From NCBI RefSeq assembly GCF_002157855.1, contig NZ_CP020880.1, forward strand, positions 2,852,001 to 2,916,000: a stretch of DNA of 64,000 nucleotides, given 5' to 3'. The stretch is from Sutcliffiella horikoshii. GTDB taxonomy: Bacteria > Bacillota > Bacilli > Bacillales > Bacillaceae_I. Below the pieces are notes generated by a model. The model worked only from the letters and a program-made list of their open reading frames with translations, was not told the origin of the DNA and made no database searches. Below are positions 24,899-36,209 of the stretch, piece by piece (within the stretch, counting starts at the first letter, position 1; the number at the start of each line of letters is the position of its first letter). The position numbers and the translations under genes were made by a program.

Positions 24899-26626
24899 CT
24901 ATATTGATTCTTTGTCAAACTGAAATCTCGCCGTGATGATGGAAAGGGATTTGGATAGGGCATTTAGTTTCTTTCCTATTTCGTTCGTATATTCCATCTG
25001 TCCTACTTGATTTTCACTGGCTGATAGCATTTCTTCTGAACTTGCGGAAGTTTCTTGGGAGACTGAGAGCAAACTGTCAGTAGCAGATTCCAAATTAGGT
25101 AAAAACTCTTGCCATCCTTTTAGATCTCCATTAATGACATTAAGGTTCTCGCTCACTTCTTCCATTTCTGCCATCAACTCATCAAAAGTCACTTTAGATA
25201 GGTTTGCAGTGTGCAAGTTATCTTTAATCTTTTCATGCATGTTTTCAAATTCATTTACAGCATTTGTAGTGACGTCTTCCATACGCCCGATGGAACTTGT
25301 AATCTCCTCTGCGGCAGAAGTTGATTGTTCGGCAAGATTCCTTACTTCGTTAGCTACAACAGCAAATCCTTTTCCAGCATCACCTGCCCGAGCAGCTTCA
25401 ATAGTTGCATTTAGTGCCAATAGCTTTGTTTGTTCGGCAATTCCTTTTATTAGCACTACTAACCCTGTAATCGAAACGGAATAATCTTTCACATTTTTCA
25501 CTGTATTGGAAAGCTCTTCAAAATCGTTTTCGAATTTAATAATAGTTGTTATAAGCGTATTCATGTGTGCTTTTCCTATCTCCGCAGAGTCATCCATTCT
25601 GTTGGAACTAGAAAATACCCGAGACATATTGTTTTGCATTTCTCCAATAATGTCTTTCATTTCTTTGATACTTTGAACACTGGTCTCAGAACTAGAAGCA
25701 GTTTGCATAGCCCCTTCTTTTACCATATGAATAGAACTTATTAATTGATGAGTGGAAACCAAGGAATCTTCTGCTGAAAGTCCTAGTTGGGTACCTGTCT
25801 CTTCTAATTCTTTTGTTGTTTGCTTTATCTCTTTTACTACTTGAGTCATGTTGTGAATCATTGAATTGTAGCTTTTGTTTAAAGACACAAGTTCAGGAAT
25901 GGATGTTTTCATATTCTTTGTAGGCAGAAGATTTCCTTCTCTTCCTTCTCTCATCGCTTCTCTAAGGACAGATAAAGGCTTTGTTAAGGTGCGAACGAAA
26001 AGAATGGTGATGCAGGTGAAAAGAATAATACTAACTGAGATTACCATTAGTGTGAAGATACCCATTTCATGAACAGGACTTAAATAAGATTTAGTCGGAA
26101 GAATTAAAGCATATATTCCATCCAGCTCTTTCATTTCTTGGTAGGTGATTGTATATTCCACCCCGTCAATACGTTCTTTTAAAATCCCTTCTTTGCTGTT
26201 GACCATCCATTCCACCATGTTATCAGTCATTGACGGAAGATTACCTTCACTTACCTTGAATGGCTGAATTTCGTTATTCGTTATGTAAAAGAACTCCGGA
26301 GAGATGCCATCCTCTTTCAATGTATCCCTTTGTGAGCGAATATTCACCTCTAACTGTTGCATAAAATATGCGTCATCACTTATGTATGTAAACTTTAAAG
26401 GCTCCGCAATATATCCCATAAGCTCTACTTCTCTAACAAGACGATTTTCCATACTTTCAATGGTCATTTCTTTAGATTTAGTATAGGAAACGATTCCCAC
26501 TGCTGTGATGGACGTTAACATCAATGTTATAAAAAGAATAAATAGTCTAGTACCTAGATTTATTTTTCCTAAGTAATGTTGTACTTGCACCTTGATTCTG
26601 TTTTTATCAATTACTAGTTGTTTCAT
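24899..26626 (-). CDS. Methyl-accepting chemotaxis protein
   Basis: 575-residue chemoreceptor. First membrane segment about 25-50, extracytoplasmic sensor about 51-188, second membrane segment about 190-213, HAMP (about 214-266, with [14 protein letters not shown]) and a long signalling coiled coil. The signalling tip reads [20 protein letters not shown], where the usual QTN is QTK, a mild deviation. AGGGGGA precedes the ATG. No other chemotaxis gene is nearby; the ligand is unknown. An insertion between gluP and yqgO compared with B. subtilis. Confidence 0.93.
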   Translation of the reverse strand: MKQLVIDKNRIKVQVQHYLGKINLGTRLFILFITLMLTSITAVGIVSYTKSKEMTIESMENRLVREVELMGYIAEPLKFTYISDDAYFMQQLEVNIRSQRDTLKEDGISPEFFYITNNEIQPFKVSEGNLPSMTDNMVEWMVNSKEGILKERIDGVEYTITYQEMKELDGIYALILPTKSYLSPVHEMGIFTLMVISVSIILFTCITILFVRTLTKPLSVLREAMREGREGNLLPTKNMKTSIPELVSLNKSYNSMIHNMTQVVKEIKQTTKELEETGTQLGLSAEDSLVSTHQLISSIHMVKEGAMQTASSSETSVQSIKEMKDIIGEMQNNMSRVFSSSNRMDDSAEIGKAHMNTLITTIIKFENDFEELSNTVKNVKDYSVSITGLVVLIKGIAEQTKLLALNATIEAARAGDAGKGFAVVANEVRNLAEQSTSAAEEITSSIGRMEDVTTNAVNEFENMHEKIKDNLHTANLSKVTFDELMAEMEEVSENLNVINGDLKGWQEFLPNLESATDSLLSVSQETSASSEEMLSASENQVGQMEYTNEIGKKLNALSKSLSIITARFQFDKESI

Positions 26627-26751
26627 CCAGCTGATCCCCCTGTAACTCCTATTCGTCTAACAGAATGAATTATAGAGGAAAAATATTAATCTAATGTTAA
26701 TTTTATGTAATTTTATCACCAAAAGAAAAACCGCCAGCATCCACTGGCAGT

Positions 26752-26931
26752 TTATCCACGAAATACAGTTTGTAAAAAACGGTCGCGTACAAAAGGAATA
26801 TCCATTCCAAACGCTACAACAAATCTCCGAATGCTAGCGATTCCCAAAATGTAATTTAGGATTTTATAACGACTTTGATAAATGGCATATGTACCGACGC
26901 CAATCAGAAAAATTCTTATTAAGAATCCCAT
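26752..26931 (-). CDS. yqgO: Small membrane protein YqgO
   Basis: 59 residues from the third of three consecutive ATG codons, the one at proper distance from AGGAGGG. One hydrophobic segment, GFLIRIFLIGVGTYAIY, is followed by a basic amphipathic tail ending RDRFLQTVFRG. Its size and position between gluP and the formyltetrahydrofolate cyclo-ligase gene match B. subtilis yqgO. Function unknown. A hairpin with GCCAG/CTGGC at about 26731-26750 follows as terminator. Confidence 0.75.
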   Translation of the reverse strand: MGFLIRIFLIGVGTYAIYQSRYKILNYILGIASIRRFVVAFGMDIPFVRDRFLQTVFRG

Positions 26932-26969
26932 CATCATCCCTCCTATCTATATCTTGCTTAAAAATAAAA

Positions 26970-26995
26970 AAAACATGCCAACAAAAAGGCATGTT

Positions 26996-26997
<2 letters not shown>
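26970..26997 (-). terminator. Terminator after ldh
   Basis: AAAACATGCC/GGCATGTTTT stem with T run on the minus strand, overlapping the last two bases of the ldh stop codon. Confidence 0.85.
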
Positions 26998-27979
<982 letters not shown>

Positions 27980-27981
27980 TC

Positions 27982-28017
27982 ATTATATCAAAAAAGATTG
28001 TGAAATACTGAGCAAAT
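27982..28017 (-). promoter_or_regulatory. ldh promoter with possible Rex half-site
   Basis: On the minus strand TATAAT (27987-27982) is preceded by ATTTCACAA, the right half of the Rex consensus TTGTGAAATNNTTTCACAA. The left half (TTTGCTCAG) is poor. Rex control of ldh is well known in Firmicutes, but this site is only half convincing. Confidence 0.35.
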
Positions 28018-28030
28018 TATAACTATTTTG

Positions 28031-28825
28031 TTACATTAGAAGCAAGATTGTGATGACACTTGCGATGAATATAGATGCGATGTTGACCACATCATTATTC
28101 ACCCACTCATTCCCTTTTACTAATTGTGTTGGTACTTTACAGTGTTCTTTCTTTTCCACGTGTTTTCCGCATACTTTACAACGGTAAGCAGATTGAACCG
28201 TTGCCCCAAGAAACGTGTCAATAAAGCAGCCAACCACTCCCATTGCAGCAAGGAAGAGGGCTATCGTGATATGTATTTCACTCCATAAAAAGGAGGCAGC
28301 AACACTAATTAACGTAGCGCCAGCTAATGCTGCTAGGGTTCCTAATACAGAAATAGCCCCGGAAGTCCCTGCTTCCACTGTTTCCATTTTTATGATGGAG
28401 AACGGCCGTTTCTTACTTAGTGACCCTATTTCCGATGCCCAAGTATCGGAGTTCGCGACAGCAATGGCAACGACAAAGCCGTATATCCAATAGTCTGCAG
28501 GAAATATGTACGCCGACATTCCCACTAGTGCAGGCACACCACCATTAGCAAAGACTTGCACGATATCCCGTTGCGAACCTTTTTCATGCATATCTGTCAT
28601 GTTTTTTTTCTGCTTACGGTTGTATTTACTCCATAAACTAGATGTCACAAAGAACAGTCCAATCAATAAGAGACCATATCCTTTAAAACCTAAAGCAATA
28701 AATATTCCAACAAAGAAGGTACCAAAGGCTCCAGAAGCAGCCAAAGCCTTTAATTTGTATCCTCCCCAAGCCAACACAATAATCCCGATTATTAATAGAA
28801 TGTCATTTTCTAATAGTGCAGTCAT
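28031..28825 (-). CDS. DUF92 family membrane protein
   Basis: About 264 residues from the ATG at 28825 with GAGG six bases upstream. Roughly seven membrane segments with the DUF92/TIGR00297 pattern: AASGAFGTFFVGIFIALGFKG, NSDTWASEIG, and GVVGCFIDTFLGATVQSAYRC. The Cys pair in YRCKVCGKHVEKKEHC hints at a small zinc knuckle in a loop. Plant relatives are phytyl-phosphate kinases (VTE6); the bacterial activity is unknown. The gene overlaps the end of the yqgN gene by 23 bases, so they are translationally linked. Confidence 0.85.
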   Translation of the reverse strand: MTALLENDILLIIGIIVLAWGGYKLKALAASGAFGTFFVGIFIALGFKGYGLLLIGLFFVTSSLWSKYNRKQKKNMTDMHEKGSQRDIVQVFANGGVPALVGMSAYIFPADYWIYGFVVAIAVANSDTWASEIGSLSKKRPFSIIKMETVEAGTSGAISVLGTLAALAGATLISVAASFLWSEIHITIALFLAAMGVVGCFIDTFLGATVQSAYRCKVCGKHVEKKEHCKVPTQLVKGNEWVNNDVVNIASIFIASVITILLLM

Positions 28826-29378
28826 ACACGACCTCATTTGTCACAATTTTATGTACGGGTATATCATAATAATCGGTCGGGACTTTTTTAACGAGCTGTT
28901 GTGAAAATGCCAATGATACTTTGGAGCCCGTGTATCCCACCAGGTAACGGTCGTAATATCCACCGCCGAAGCCAATTCTATATCCTTCCTCATCAAAAAT
29001 AAGACCAGGAACCAGCACTAGTTCCAGCTTGTCTTTGGGGCATAATTCCACTTCTTTGACGATAGGTTCTTTTAAACCGAAGTAGACGGACTCTAGCTGG
29101 TTGAGGTTTTCTAGGAAATAAAACTCCATGCTTTTCGTGCTTGGATAACATTTCGGCACCGCCACTCTCTTCTCTTCTTCCCATGCGCGCATGATGATGG
29201 CTTCTGTATCCACTTCTGGAAAACGAGAAATCGTCACACCAATCGCTTGTGCATGTTGCCATTCTTTTGAAGCAAATAGCTTATCGTGAATGTCTTTGCT
29301 TTTTGCAGCATGGCTTGAACGGTCCATGCCCCCAAGTTTTTTTTTCATCTCATCCCTTAACACACTTTTCTCTTTCAT
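28803..29378 (-). CDS. yqgN: 5-formyltetrahydrofolate cyclo-ligase YqgN
   Basis: ATP-dependent conversion of 5-formyl-THF to 5,10-methenyl-THF in one-carbon metabolism. 191 residues from the ATG at 29378, which has AGGAGG seven bases before it; a longer frame reaches to 29540 without a ribosome site. Family blocks: FASKEWQHAQAIGVTIS, VAVPKCYP, LVLVPGLIFDEEGYRIGFGG and GYYDRYL (nucleotide binding). Located beside rpmG as in B. subtilis. Confidence 0.93.
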   Translation of the reverse strand: MKEKSVLRDEMKKKLGGMDRSSHAAKSKDIHDKLFASKEWQHAQAIGVTISRFPEVDTEAIIMRAWEEEKRVAVPKCYPSTKSMEFYFLENLNQLESVYFGLKEPIVKEVELCPKDKLELVLVPGLIFDEEGYRIGFGGGYYDRYLVGYTGSKVSLAFSQQLVKKVPTDYYDIPVHKIVTNEVVYDCTIRK

Positions 29379-29607
29379 TATCTTGCCTCCTAAAACACGC
29401 TTACTACTACCATACCAAAATACACCCAACAGGCTCAAGCACACGCCCCGCGGTAAGCAAACCCCCAAAACGAAAGGAAGCAAGGAGCCATAAATACCCC
29501 TTTGAACTTTATTTTTCCCATCACGAAAAAAAACTGGCATTATAAAAAAAATAATGATATTATAGTAAGGTCTGAATTGAATGCACTATATGTTTGGAGG
29601 GATAACG

Positions 29608-29757
29608 ATGCGCGTAAACGTAACTTTAGCTTGTACTGAAACTGGTGATCGTAACTATATCACTACTAAAAATAAACGTAACAACCCAGATCGTCTTGAG
29701 CTTAAAAAATACAGCCCAAGATTGAAAAAAGTAACTGTACACCGTGAAACGAAATAA
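29608..29757 (+). CDS. rpmG: Ribosomal protein bL33, zinc-free type
   Basis: 49-residue large-subunit protein, [20 protein letters not shown] to RETK. GGAGG is seven bases before the ATG. Of the four cysteine positions that bind zinc in C+ bL33 proteins, only C9 is kept; the others read T12, S36 and L39, so this is the zinc-independent C- form. The only plus-strand gene for several kilobases. A terminator follows at once. Confidence 0.96.
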   Translation: MRVNVTLACTETGDRNYITTKNKRNNPDRLELKKYSPRLKKVTVHRETK

Positions 29758-29790
29758 GCAGCAGGATTTTCCTGTCTGCTTATTTTTTTT
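29757..29790 (+). terminator. Terminator after rpmG
   Basis: AGCAGCAGG/CCTGTCTGCT stem followed by a run of nine T, directly after the rpmG stop. Confidence 0.85.
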
Positions 29791-29796
29791 TGCCCA

Positions 29797-30858
29797 TTAT
29801 CCAGCTTCCACAGGGCTAATATTCTTTTTATTTTTGACCTTCACAGATGTACCTGCTTTATATCCCTCGCTAATTTGATACCTTGGTGCAATGGTTACAT
29901 TTCTTATAGATGACGGAGAGGTGTGCTCAATGGTGACATCATCCCAGACAATGCTCCTGCTTAACTCACAGTCTTTTGTTATTTTGGAACTCTTGCCGAT
30001 GATGGTGTACTTGCCAATAACCACATGATCTCCCAAATAAGAATCATTACCGATATATGCCGGCCGGTTGATGGTCACATTGTCTTCCATTTTAACATTA
30101 GAGCCAACCCATAAATTAGGCAATACCTCTTCAGCAGCTATATGGACACGTACTTTTTTATCCAGCATGTCGTATTGGGCCTGCCGGTAATCTTCATGGC
30201 TGCCAATATCTTTCCAATATCCATTTGCGTGGTAGCCAAATAGGCTCATGCCGTTTTTGATTAGCCTTGGAAAAATGTCCTTGCTAAAATCATACGCTTT
30301 TCCTTTTTCCATCATACATAATACAAACGGATCTACCACATAAATTCCAGTGTTTACAACCTTACTGAACTCCTCTTCTTTCTGTGGTTTTTCCACGAAT
30401 CTCCTGATATGGCCCTGTTCATCCGTTTCTACAATTCCGAACTTATTCGGCTTTTTGACTTCCTTTGTAAAAATAGTGAACAAGGAGTGCTTTTGCATAT
30501 GATAGCGCACTCCCGCCATCAAATCGAAGTCAGTCAATGCATCCCCGCTTATAACGAGAAACGGTTCATCAAGCAGGTGTTCCGCATTTTTCACGCTTCC
30601 GGCAGTCCCAAGCGGAAGTGATTCCTGCAAATAAGTTATTTGCACGCCCCATTGGGAACCATCTCCAAAATAGCTTCTAATTTTATCGCTTAAATATTGA
30701 AGGGTGATGATGATTTCTGTAATTCCATGTTCTTTCAAAAGTTCAATACTATATTCCATGACAGGTTTATTTAGCAGTGGCACTAATGGTTTTGGGAGTT
30801 TTTGTGTTAATGGCAACAGCCGGGTACCTTTCCCCCCAGCCAATATGACTGCTTTCAT
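29797..30858 (-). CDS. Sugar nucleotidyltransferase (NDP-sugar pyrophosphorylase)
   Basis: 353 residues. N-terminal nucleotidyltransferase domain (1-235) with the signature [37 protein letters not shown] and the metal Asp in [12 protein letters not shown]-terminal left-handed beta-helix (about 245-345) of hexapeptide repeats ([41 protein letters not shown]). This fits GDP-mannose or glucose-1-phosphate nucleotidyltransferases of the GlmU/ManC-like type; the sugar is uncertain. It follows the glycosyltransferase gene by 14 bases, so the two probably make and use the same donor. Confidence 0.88.
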   Translation of the reverse strand: MKAVILAGGKGTRLLPLTQKLPKPLVPLLNKPVMEYSIELLKEHGITEIIITLQYLSDKIRSYFGDGSQWGVQITYLQESLPLGTAGSVKNAEHLLDEPFLVISGDALTDFDLMAGVRYHMQKHSLFTIFTKEVKKPNKFGIVETDEQGHIRRFVEKPQKEEEFSKVVNTGIYVVDPFVLCMMEKGKAYDFSKDIFPRLIKNGMSLFGYHANGYWKDIGSHEDYRQAQYDMLDKKVRVHIAAEEVLPNLWVGSNVKMEDNVTINRPAYIGNDSYLGDHVVIGKYTIIGKSSKITKDCELSRSIVWDDVTIEHTSPSSIRNVTIAPRYQISEGYKAGTSVKVKNKKNISPVEAG

Positions 30859-30872
30859 AAGCTTTATCCCTC

Positions 30873-32615
30873 CTACTGGACGGAAGAAGTAGTAACTGTT
30901 GTCTCATAAACCGCCTCTGTCTGCTCTCTTACATCTTCCCAGTTATATTTTTGCTTCACTTCATTTAACGCCTTTTCACCTAGGCTAGCAGATAAGGATG
31001 GGTTCTCTATTATAGCTGATACCTTTTCACTTAGATCAACGGCATTCCCTGGCTCAAACAACAGCCCGGATTCTCCGTCTCTAATAATAGAAGAAAGTCC
31101 TCCAGTTCTGGCCGCTAATACTGGTTTACCAGCTGCCATACCTTCAATGGCGACTATTCCGAACGGTTCATAAATACTTGGAACAAGAAGCATGTCGCAT
31201 CGTTTTAATAACGTTGCTTTTTCACGTTCATTTAAATATCCGACAAATAATATAGTTTTCTCCAGCCCTGCCTGACTGACTAATGCTTGATAGTCAGACA
31301 AATAAGGGCCTTTACCAGCTAGGATAAACAGACATTCCGGATGGTTTTCATGTATTTTCTTTGCAGCTTCTATTAAAGTGGTGATCCCTTTCTCAGGTAC
31401 CATTCTACCTAAAAATAATGCAAGATTGGTGTATGATTTCCGATTCAAAAAGTCCGATACGCTTTCACTTTCCTCATTTGAAAGCTGAACCCCATTTGGG
31501 ATGACACGAACTTCTTTTTTACCGTGAATCTTCCTTTCCACTTCTTTTTTCATAAAAGTGCTACAAACTATCAACGCATCAGAATTATGAATCAAGGATT
31601 CTTCCCATCTAGCAGTTTGAAGCTGAATAGGGTATTCCAGATTGCTCCTGCCCTGTTCAAGCGCATGAATGGTTGATACTAATGGAAGTGTCATAAACCC
31701 TTTCAACGCCCTTGCGGCAAACCCAACAAGCCAATCATGGGCGTGGATGGTGGTAAACATCTTGTCACTTTTAAGATTCCTCACTTGATCTACCAAGTTC
31801 ATATTCGTTTGGGCGACAAAAAGGTGAAAGTCATCATATGTGCATTCCACTTCTTTTGCCCTGTAGATGGTTATCCCTTCCACCGTTTCAGTTTCAGGTG
31901 CTCCAAGGCAATGAGGAGTCACAAGCGACACGAGATGCCCTGCTTGTGCCAATTGTTTAGAAAGTTGCCAAACGTGTTGTCCGAGCCCTCCTAAAACAGC
32001 AGGAGGGCACTCCCAAGACAACATGATAATATGATAGTTATTTTTTATTTCTTCATGTAACAAAAGATTATGTGATGAATCAACAGAATAGAATACATCA
32101 GAAGTAACAGTTTCCTGAAATGTTCCAGATCTAAACTGACGTGTATTTTGGAGTGCAGAAGAGGGTTTTTCATAAAAAGTATAGCCTGCAGCCAACTGTT
32201 GCCATTTCCCTTTGGCAATCATGTTTATGGGTGTCCATATCTGGTATGCCGTTTCAGCAGGTGCAATTATCCTACCCTCTACTTTCAGCGTGTTGCTTGA
32301 AAAAAAAGGGAAAAATCTGTCTGCATTCCCTACACCAATCTCCGCTTGAATGAAATTGTATTGGCTGATTTCTGGAAGTGATATGCTGCCACGATATATT
32401 TCTGTTATTATATCCAAAAAGAAGGCGTCATTTCTACTGACCTGTGAGGTTCCTTTCCATCCTATCAGTCTGATGTTCAGCCCATCCTCTCCTATTGACT
32501 GATAGACCTTAACGAAATCTTTCCTCCATTGATGTACGAACCATTCCGCTTTCATGTTTCCGTCTTCGCAAACCATCAACCTAATAAATTCCTTTTCTGG
32601 CTCTATGATGCTCAT
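30873..32615 (-). CDS. GT4 glycosyltransferase with N-terminal DUF4912-type domain
   Basis: About 580 residues. The N-terminal part (1-180) resembles DUF4912, a small sugar- or protein-binding domain ([27 protein letters not shown]). The rest is a two-domain retaining glycosyltransferase of starch-synthase/GT4 type: [71 protein letters not shown]. The ATG at 32615 fits GAGG at seven bases. The acceptor is unknown; B. subtilis yqgM encodes a glycosyltransferase at a similar place. Forms an operon with the nucleotidyltransferase gene. Confidence 0.85.
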   Translation of the reverse strand: MSIIEPEKEFIRLMVCEDGNMKAEWFVHQWRKDFVKVYQSIGEDGLNIRLIGWKGTSQVSRNDAFFLDIITEIYRGSISLPEISQYNFIQAEIGVGNADRFFPFFSSNTLKVEGRIIAPAETAYQIWTPINMIAKGKWQQLAAGYTFYEKPSSALQNTRQFRSGTFQETVTSDVFYSVDSSHNLLLHEEIKNNYHIIMLSWECPPAVLGGLGQHVWQLSKQLAQAGHLVSLVTPHCLGAPETETVEGITIYRAKEVECTYDDFHLFVAQTNMNLVDQVRNLKSDKMFTTIHAHDWLVGFAARALKGFMTLPLVSTIHALEQGRSNLEYPIQLQTARWEESLIHNSDALIVCSTFMKKEVERKIHGKKEVRVIPNGVQLSNEESESVSDFLNRKSYTNLALFLGRMVPEKGITTLIEAAKKIHENHPECLFILAGKGPYLSDYQALVSQAGLEKTILFVGYLNEREKATLLKRCDMLLVPSIYEPFGIVAIEGMAAGKPVLAARTGGLSSIIRDGESGLLFEPGNAVDLSEKVSAIIENPSLSASLGEKALNEVKQKYNWEDVREQTEAVYETTVTTSSVQ

Positions 32616-32849
32616 GGTCAAACCTCTTCCCCCACGAATCTATCTTTTCTTTCATCTTATCATGTGAATTTTCTTTTCCACAACAGCCGGTTTTTGTCGT
32701 CTTTTGTGATAAAGCGTAAATTTTTATGTCCGTTGACAAAAAACGTTCACAAAACCGTCATATGTTTCTGAGGAATTTGTCGAAAGACTATTTTTCCATC
32801 TCTACTCCTATGATATAAAAAAGAGAGAAACTTTTATCGAGGTGAAAAA

Positions 32850-33230
32850 ATGTTAATCGCAAGTATAAGTTTGATCATTATTGCAGTCGCAGTGATTGTA
32901 GTTTCCTTCTTTGTGGATGACAAGTTTGCTGACTTAGAAAAGGAAATGGAACAATTATCCTTTGATGTTGTTCAGGACAAATATAAGTTGGAAAGAAAAA
33001 TGAAAGTATTAGAAGAAGAACTATTGGGTGGAACTACTCCTATACATAAGGTTAAGTTGAAAAAACAAGCAAGCCACCAAAATGTAAGTGAAGAAGATGT
33101 CGCTATTTCTCTTTATCAAAAAGGATACACACCTTCTCAAATCTCTCAATTCACTTCCACTTCTATGGACAAAGTGGAACAGATCCTTCAATCTGCCAAC
33201 CTAAAAGGGAATGTAGCCAATGAGAACTAA
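32850..33230 (+). CDS. Membrane-anchored coiled-coil protein, function unknown
   Basis: 126 residues: one membrane segment (about 3-24), then a coiled coil (FADLEKEMEQLSFDVVQDKY to LEEEL), and a C-terminal helix-turn-helix-like region (VAISLYQKGYTPSQISQFTS, MDKVEQILQ) resembling DUF6115/swrB-like tails. AGGTGA precedes the ATG. It is followed by, and overlaps for 11 bases, an MltG-like gene, so both are made together. Exact family not certain; a cytoplasmic role after the anchor is inferred. Confidence 0.75.
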   Translation: MLIASISLIIIAVAVIVVSFFVDDKFADLEKEMEQLSFDVVQDKYKLERKMKVLEEELLGGTTPIHKVKLKKQASHQNVSEEDVAISLYQKGYTPSQISQFTSTSMDKVEQILQSANLKGNVANEN

Positions 33231-33732
33231 TCTGAGAGCATTCGCAATTGGCATCCTTTTCGCTACAGGAGTAATGGGAGTTGCCTATTCTGTTGTAAGC
33301 GCCGGAGCAACTTCATTAAATGAAGAAAGTGTTCAGGCATATGCATCAGAAAATGACCTTCATCTGTTATCAAAGGAAGAGTATGACGAGTTATTGCCTG
33401 ACGTAGAACCGGTAGAAGAAAAGAAAACAGAACAAAAAGAAGAAGAAGAAGTGAAAGAAGAGAGTAAGAACAACGAAGAAGAGGCAAAAGAAGACACGGA
33501 AGTTGCAGAAGAACAAGAAGAAACGAATGAACCTTTTGAAATCGTAATACCAGATGGAATGGCAACCTACGAGATCACCGCGTTATTAGCACGCGAAGGT
33601 ATCATCGAGGATGACAAGAAGTTTGACGCATACCTAGAAGACAAAAACATTGCAACCAAGGTGCGTTCTGGAACGTTCACCATGAAAAAAGGCATGAGTT
33701 ATGAAGAAGCAGCAGACGTATTGATAAAATAA
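33220..33732 (+). CDS. Membrane protein with acidic linker and MltG-like N-terminal domain
   Basis: 170 residues: N-terminal membrane segment (about 7-28), then a very acidic Glu/Lys-rich linker (about residues 62-104), and a C-terminal domain (about 107-170; IVIPDGMATYEITALLAREG, RSGTFTMKKGMSYEEAADVL) that matches the small LysM-like subdomain of endolytic transglycosylases (MltG/YceG). The catalytic transglycosylase domain is absent, so this is not an active MltG. It probably binds cell-wall material outside the membrane. Start codon overlaps the upstream coiled-coil gene. Confidence 0.78.
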   Translation: MRTNLRAFAIGILFATGVMGVAYSVVSAGATSLNEESVQAYASENDLHLLSKEEYDELLPDVEPVEEKKTEQKEEEEVKEESKNNEEEAKEDTEVAEEQEETNEPFEIVIPDGMATYEITALLAREGIIEDDKKFDAYLEDKNIATKVRSGTFTMKKGMSYEEAADVLIK

Positions 33733-33742
33733 ATTTTGTTGT

Positions 33743-33775
33743 AAAAGCACCGGTCCACTTTGGACGGTGCTTTTT
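33743..33775 (+). terminator. Terminator after the MltG-like gene
   Basis: AAAAGCACCG/CGGTGCTTTT stem plus T run, 11 bases past the stop. Confidence 0.88.
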
Positions 33776-33851
33776 GTGTTGCTTTCAACAGCTAGAGGAG
33801 CGCCTCATGAACCGAGCAAACTACTCCCTGGAATAGCGCCTAAAATCAAAT

Positions 33852-33979
33852 CGGGCGATAATCTGAGTTTACGGGCGATTTTTGAGATTTACGGGCGAAA
33901 ATAAAATTATACGGGCGATTTTACAAAAATACGGGCGAAAACTGAACCTTTTCGGGCGATAATTTAAAAAAACGGGCGA
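33852..33979. repeat. Seven CGGGCGA repeats at 20-bp spacing
   Basis: CGGGCGA begins at 33852, 33872, 33892, 33912, 33932, 33953 and 33973, so spacing is 20, 20, 20, 20, 21, 20. Each unit is (T/A)ACGGGCGAWW followed by AT-rich bases that vary in sequence. Located in the 350-bp gap between convergent genes, after the terminator of one and before that of cadA. The repeat unit is too short for CRISPR and there is no gene here. Function unknown. Confidence 0.85.
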
Positions 33980-34024
33980 TTCCCACTAAATGTAAACTAA
34001 AATAGCAAAATTCTTCTAGAAAAA

Positions 34025-34078
34025 AGCAGCAGCCCTCCCCGCCAGACGTTTCGAAGTCGGAGGGGAAAGCTGCTGCTA
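34025..34078 (-). terminator. Terminator after cadA
   Basis: AGCAGCAG plus CCTCCCC pair with GGGAGG-type and CTGCTGCT arms to make a long GC-rich hairpin; T-rich on the minus strand. Ends four bases before the cadA stop. Confidence 0.85.
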
Positions 34079-34082
34079 TTTA

Positions 34083-36209
34083 CTATTTCTTCATCTCGTC
34101 TTTCACCTTCAAAAGCCTCAAACTATTTAACGTCACAAGCAGTGTTGCCCCCATATCAGCGAAGATCGCAATCCATAAGGTGAGCCAGCCCGGAATCACG
34201 AGCAATAGCGCCAAAACTTTCAGCCCCAATGAGAATCCAATATTCTGCTTAATGATAGTTAGTGCTTTTCGGCTCAGTCTGATGGTGAATGGAAGCTTTC
34301 GCAAGTCATCTCCCATCAATGCTACATCAGCTGTTTCAAGTGCGGTATCTGTTCCCGCTCCTCCCATCGCAACTCCTACCGAGGAAGCTGCAAGGGCAGG
34401 TGCATCATTAATACCGTCCCCCACCATCATCATGCTACCGTGTTTTTCACGTAGTTCTTTAATATAACGAAGCTTATCTTCCGGCAGCAGACTGGATTTA
34501 ACATGGTCTATCTCTACTTCGTGTCCAATTGCTTCTGCTGTTCTATCGTTATCTCCTGTCAGCATATATAAGTTAGAAATGCCTATCTCCCTCAAATTCT
34601 TCACACTGGAAGCACTAGAATCTCTTATCTCATCACGGATTCCAAGGACACCAAAAATCTTTTCAGAAGTCCCGACTACAATTACTGTTTTTCCTGCATT
34701 CTGTAATTGATGGATGCTTTCGGCCAGCCCCTCTATTTCCGGATGCTTTTGACCCAAGAACCAATTCGGACTTCCTGCTTGATAAAGAATACCATTAATG
34801 GACCCCTTTATCCCTTTACCCGCAATAGATTCAAAATGCTCCATGGTATAACCCGTATCAGCTACCCCAACCTCTTCCGCTTTCTGAAGAATGGCTGAAG
34901 CTAACGGATGAGTGGAACCACCTTCAAGTGTCGCAATGATTTTTAGCAGCTCTTCTTCTGTTAAGTAAAAGGCATGAACATCTGTTACTTCTGGCGCTCC
35001 TCGAGTTAAGGTCCCAGTCTTATCAAAGGCTATCGCTTTGATTCGACCCACCTCCTCAAGGAAAACCCCACCCTTGATCAGAACTCCATTTCGAGCAGCA
35101 TTTCCTATTGCTGTTACAATGGCTATCGGAGTGGAAATAACAAGTGCACATGGGCACCCTACCACGAGAACCGCTAGGCCTTGATAGATCCAAGTGTTCC
35201 AGTCCAATCCCATAAATAATGGAGGGACTGTGGCTACTAGAAAAGCTATTATAATAATTAGCGGAGTATAATATTTTGCGAACTTATCCACAAACGCTTG
35301 GGAAGGTGCCCTTTCCGCTTGAGCCTCTTCAACTAGATGAATGATTTTGGAAATGGTTGTATCCTCTACCCGTTTGGTGACTTCCACTTCCAACAGTCCA
35401 TCTTCATTAAAGGTCCCTGCAAAAACCTCATCATTCACGCATTTGGATACAGGAATACTCTCCCCTGTAATCGCAGCTTCACTGATGGATGCTCCACCTT
35501 TCACAATGTTGCCATCCATTGCAATTTTTTGTCCAGGCTTTACGAGCATCCGGTCGCCGATTTTAACATCTTTGACAGATATCAGTTTTTCAGTTCCTTC
35601 TATTAAAATAGTCGCCTGTTTTGGAGAAACATTCATTAGCGACCTAATTGAAGCTCGGGCCTTTTCCATCGAATAAGATTCCAGAGCTTCGCTGATTGCA
35701 AAAAGAATGACGACAGTGGCACCCTCGCCCCACTCACCGATAATCGCAGCACCGATGATGGCAATTGTCATGAGGGTCTTCATATCAAATTGAAGCCTAA
35801 TTAGATTATTGATTCCAGTGAAGAACAGTCTATACCCGCCTATTACAATGGAAGCAGCGAAAAGAATAATAGTAGATATATGCTCTTCACCTTGCTGAAA
35901 GAAAGCAATCCAGCCTGCAACGAGAAAAACGAACGAGAGAAGTACGGTTGCATGTTTTTTGTAAAAAGGAATCGACGGCTCTTCCGGTAGTTCCTCTTGT
36001 TCGGAAGAGACCTTTAATTTGTCAAATGCCCCTGCCTTTTCAATATCACCTACGCTTACAGCTCCACTTACTGAAATCTTAGATGCACCAAAGTTAACTC
36101 GTGCATCCGTTACGCCCTCTATCTTTTTTACATTATTCTCAAATTTTTGTGCGCAGTTTGCACAAGTTAATCCTTGGATACGGTAAGTTTGTTCCTCTTT
36201 ATTTTTCAC
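34083..36209 (-). CDS. cadA: Cadmium/zinc/cobalt-exporting P1B-type ATPase CadA
   Basis: 708-residue metal-exporting ATPase. One N-terminal HMA domain ([12 protein letters not shown]), six or more membrane segments, the ion-binding CPC in [11 protein letters not shown], phosphorylation motif [13 protein letters not shown] motif ([10 protein letters not shown]) and [16 protein letters not shown] plus the HMA pattern fits Cd/Zn/Pb specificity rather than copper. The GTG start at 36209 lies inside the end of the cadC gene (11-bp overlap), after AGAGGTGA. Exports metal from the cytosol; expression governed by the adjacent CadC. Confidence 0.95.
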   Translation of the reverse strand: MKNKEEQTYRIQGLTCANCAQKFENNVKKIEGVTDARVNFGASKISVSGAVSVGDIEKAGAFDKLKVSSEQEELPEEPSIPFYKKHATVLLSFVFLVAGWIAFFQQGEEHISTIILFAASIVIGGYRLFFTGINNLIRLQFDMKTLMTIAIIGAAIIGEWGEGATVVILFAISEALESYSMEKARASIRSLMNVSPKQATILIEGTEKLISVKDVKIGDRMLVKPGQKIAMDGNIVKGGASISEAAITGESIPVSKCVNDEVFAGTFNEDGLLEVEVTKRVEDTTISKIIHLVEEAQAERAPSQAFVDKFAKYYTPLIIIIAFLVATVPPLFMGLDWNTWIYQGLAVLVVGCPCALVISTPIAIVTAIGNAARNGVLIKGGVFLEEVGRIKAIAFDKTGTLTRGAPEVTDVHAFYLTEEELLKIIATLEGGSTHPLASAILQKAEEVGVADTGYTMEHFESIAGKGIKGSINGILYQAGSPNWFLGQKHPEIEGLAESIHQLQNAGKTVIVVGTSEKIFGVLGIRDEIRDSSASSVKNLREIGISNLYMLTGDNDRTAEAIGHEVEIDHVKSSLLPEDKLRYIKELREKHGSMMMVGDGINDAPALAASSVGVAMGGAGTDTALETADVALMGDDLRKLPFTIRLSRKALTIIKQNIGFSLGLKVLALLLVIPGWLTLWIAIFADMGATLLVTLNSLRLLKVKDEMKK

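Noticed and set aside
27982-28017. Full Rex operator at ldh
   Set aside because: Only one half matches the consensus; reported as a low-confidence half-site.
33263-33565. Minus-strand Leu-rich frame opposite the MltG-like gene
   Set aside because: It is the mirror image of the Glu/Lys-rich linker on the plus strand; no ribosome site.
33852-33979. CRISPR-like regular repeat
   Set aside because: Repeat core is only 7-8 bases, spacers about 12 bases and AT rich, no cas genes nearby. Kept only as an unexplained phased array.
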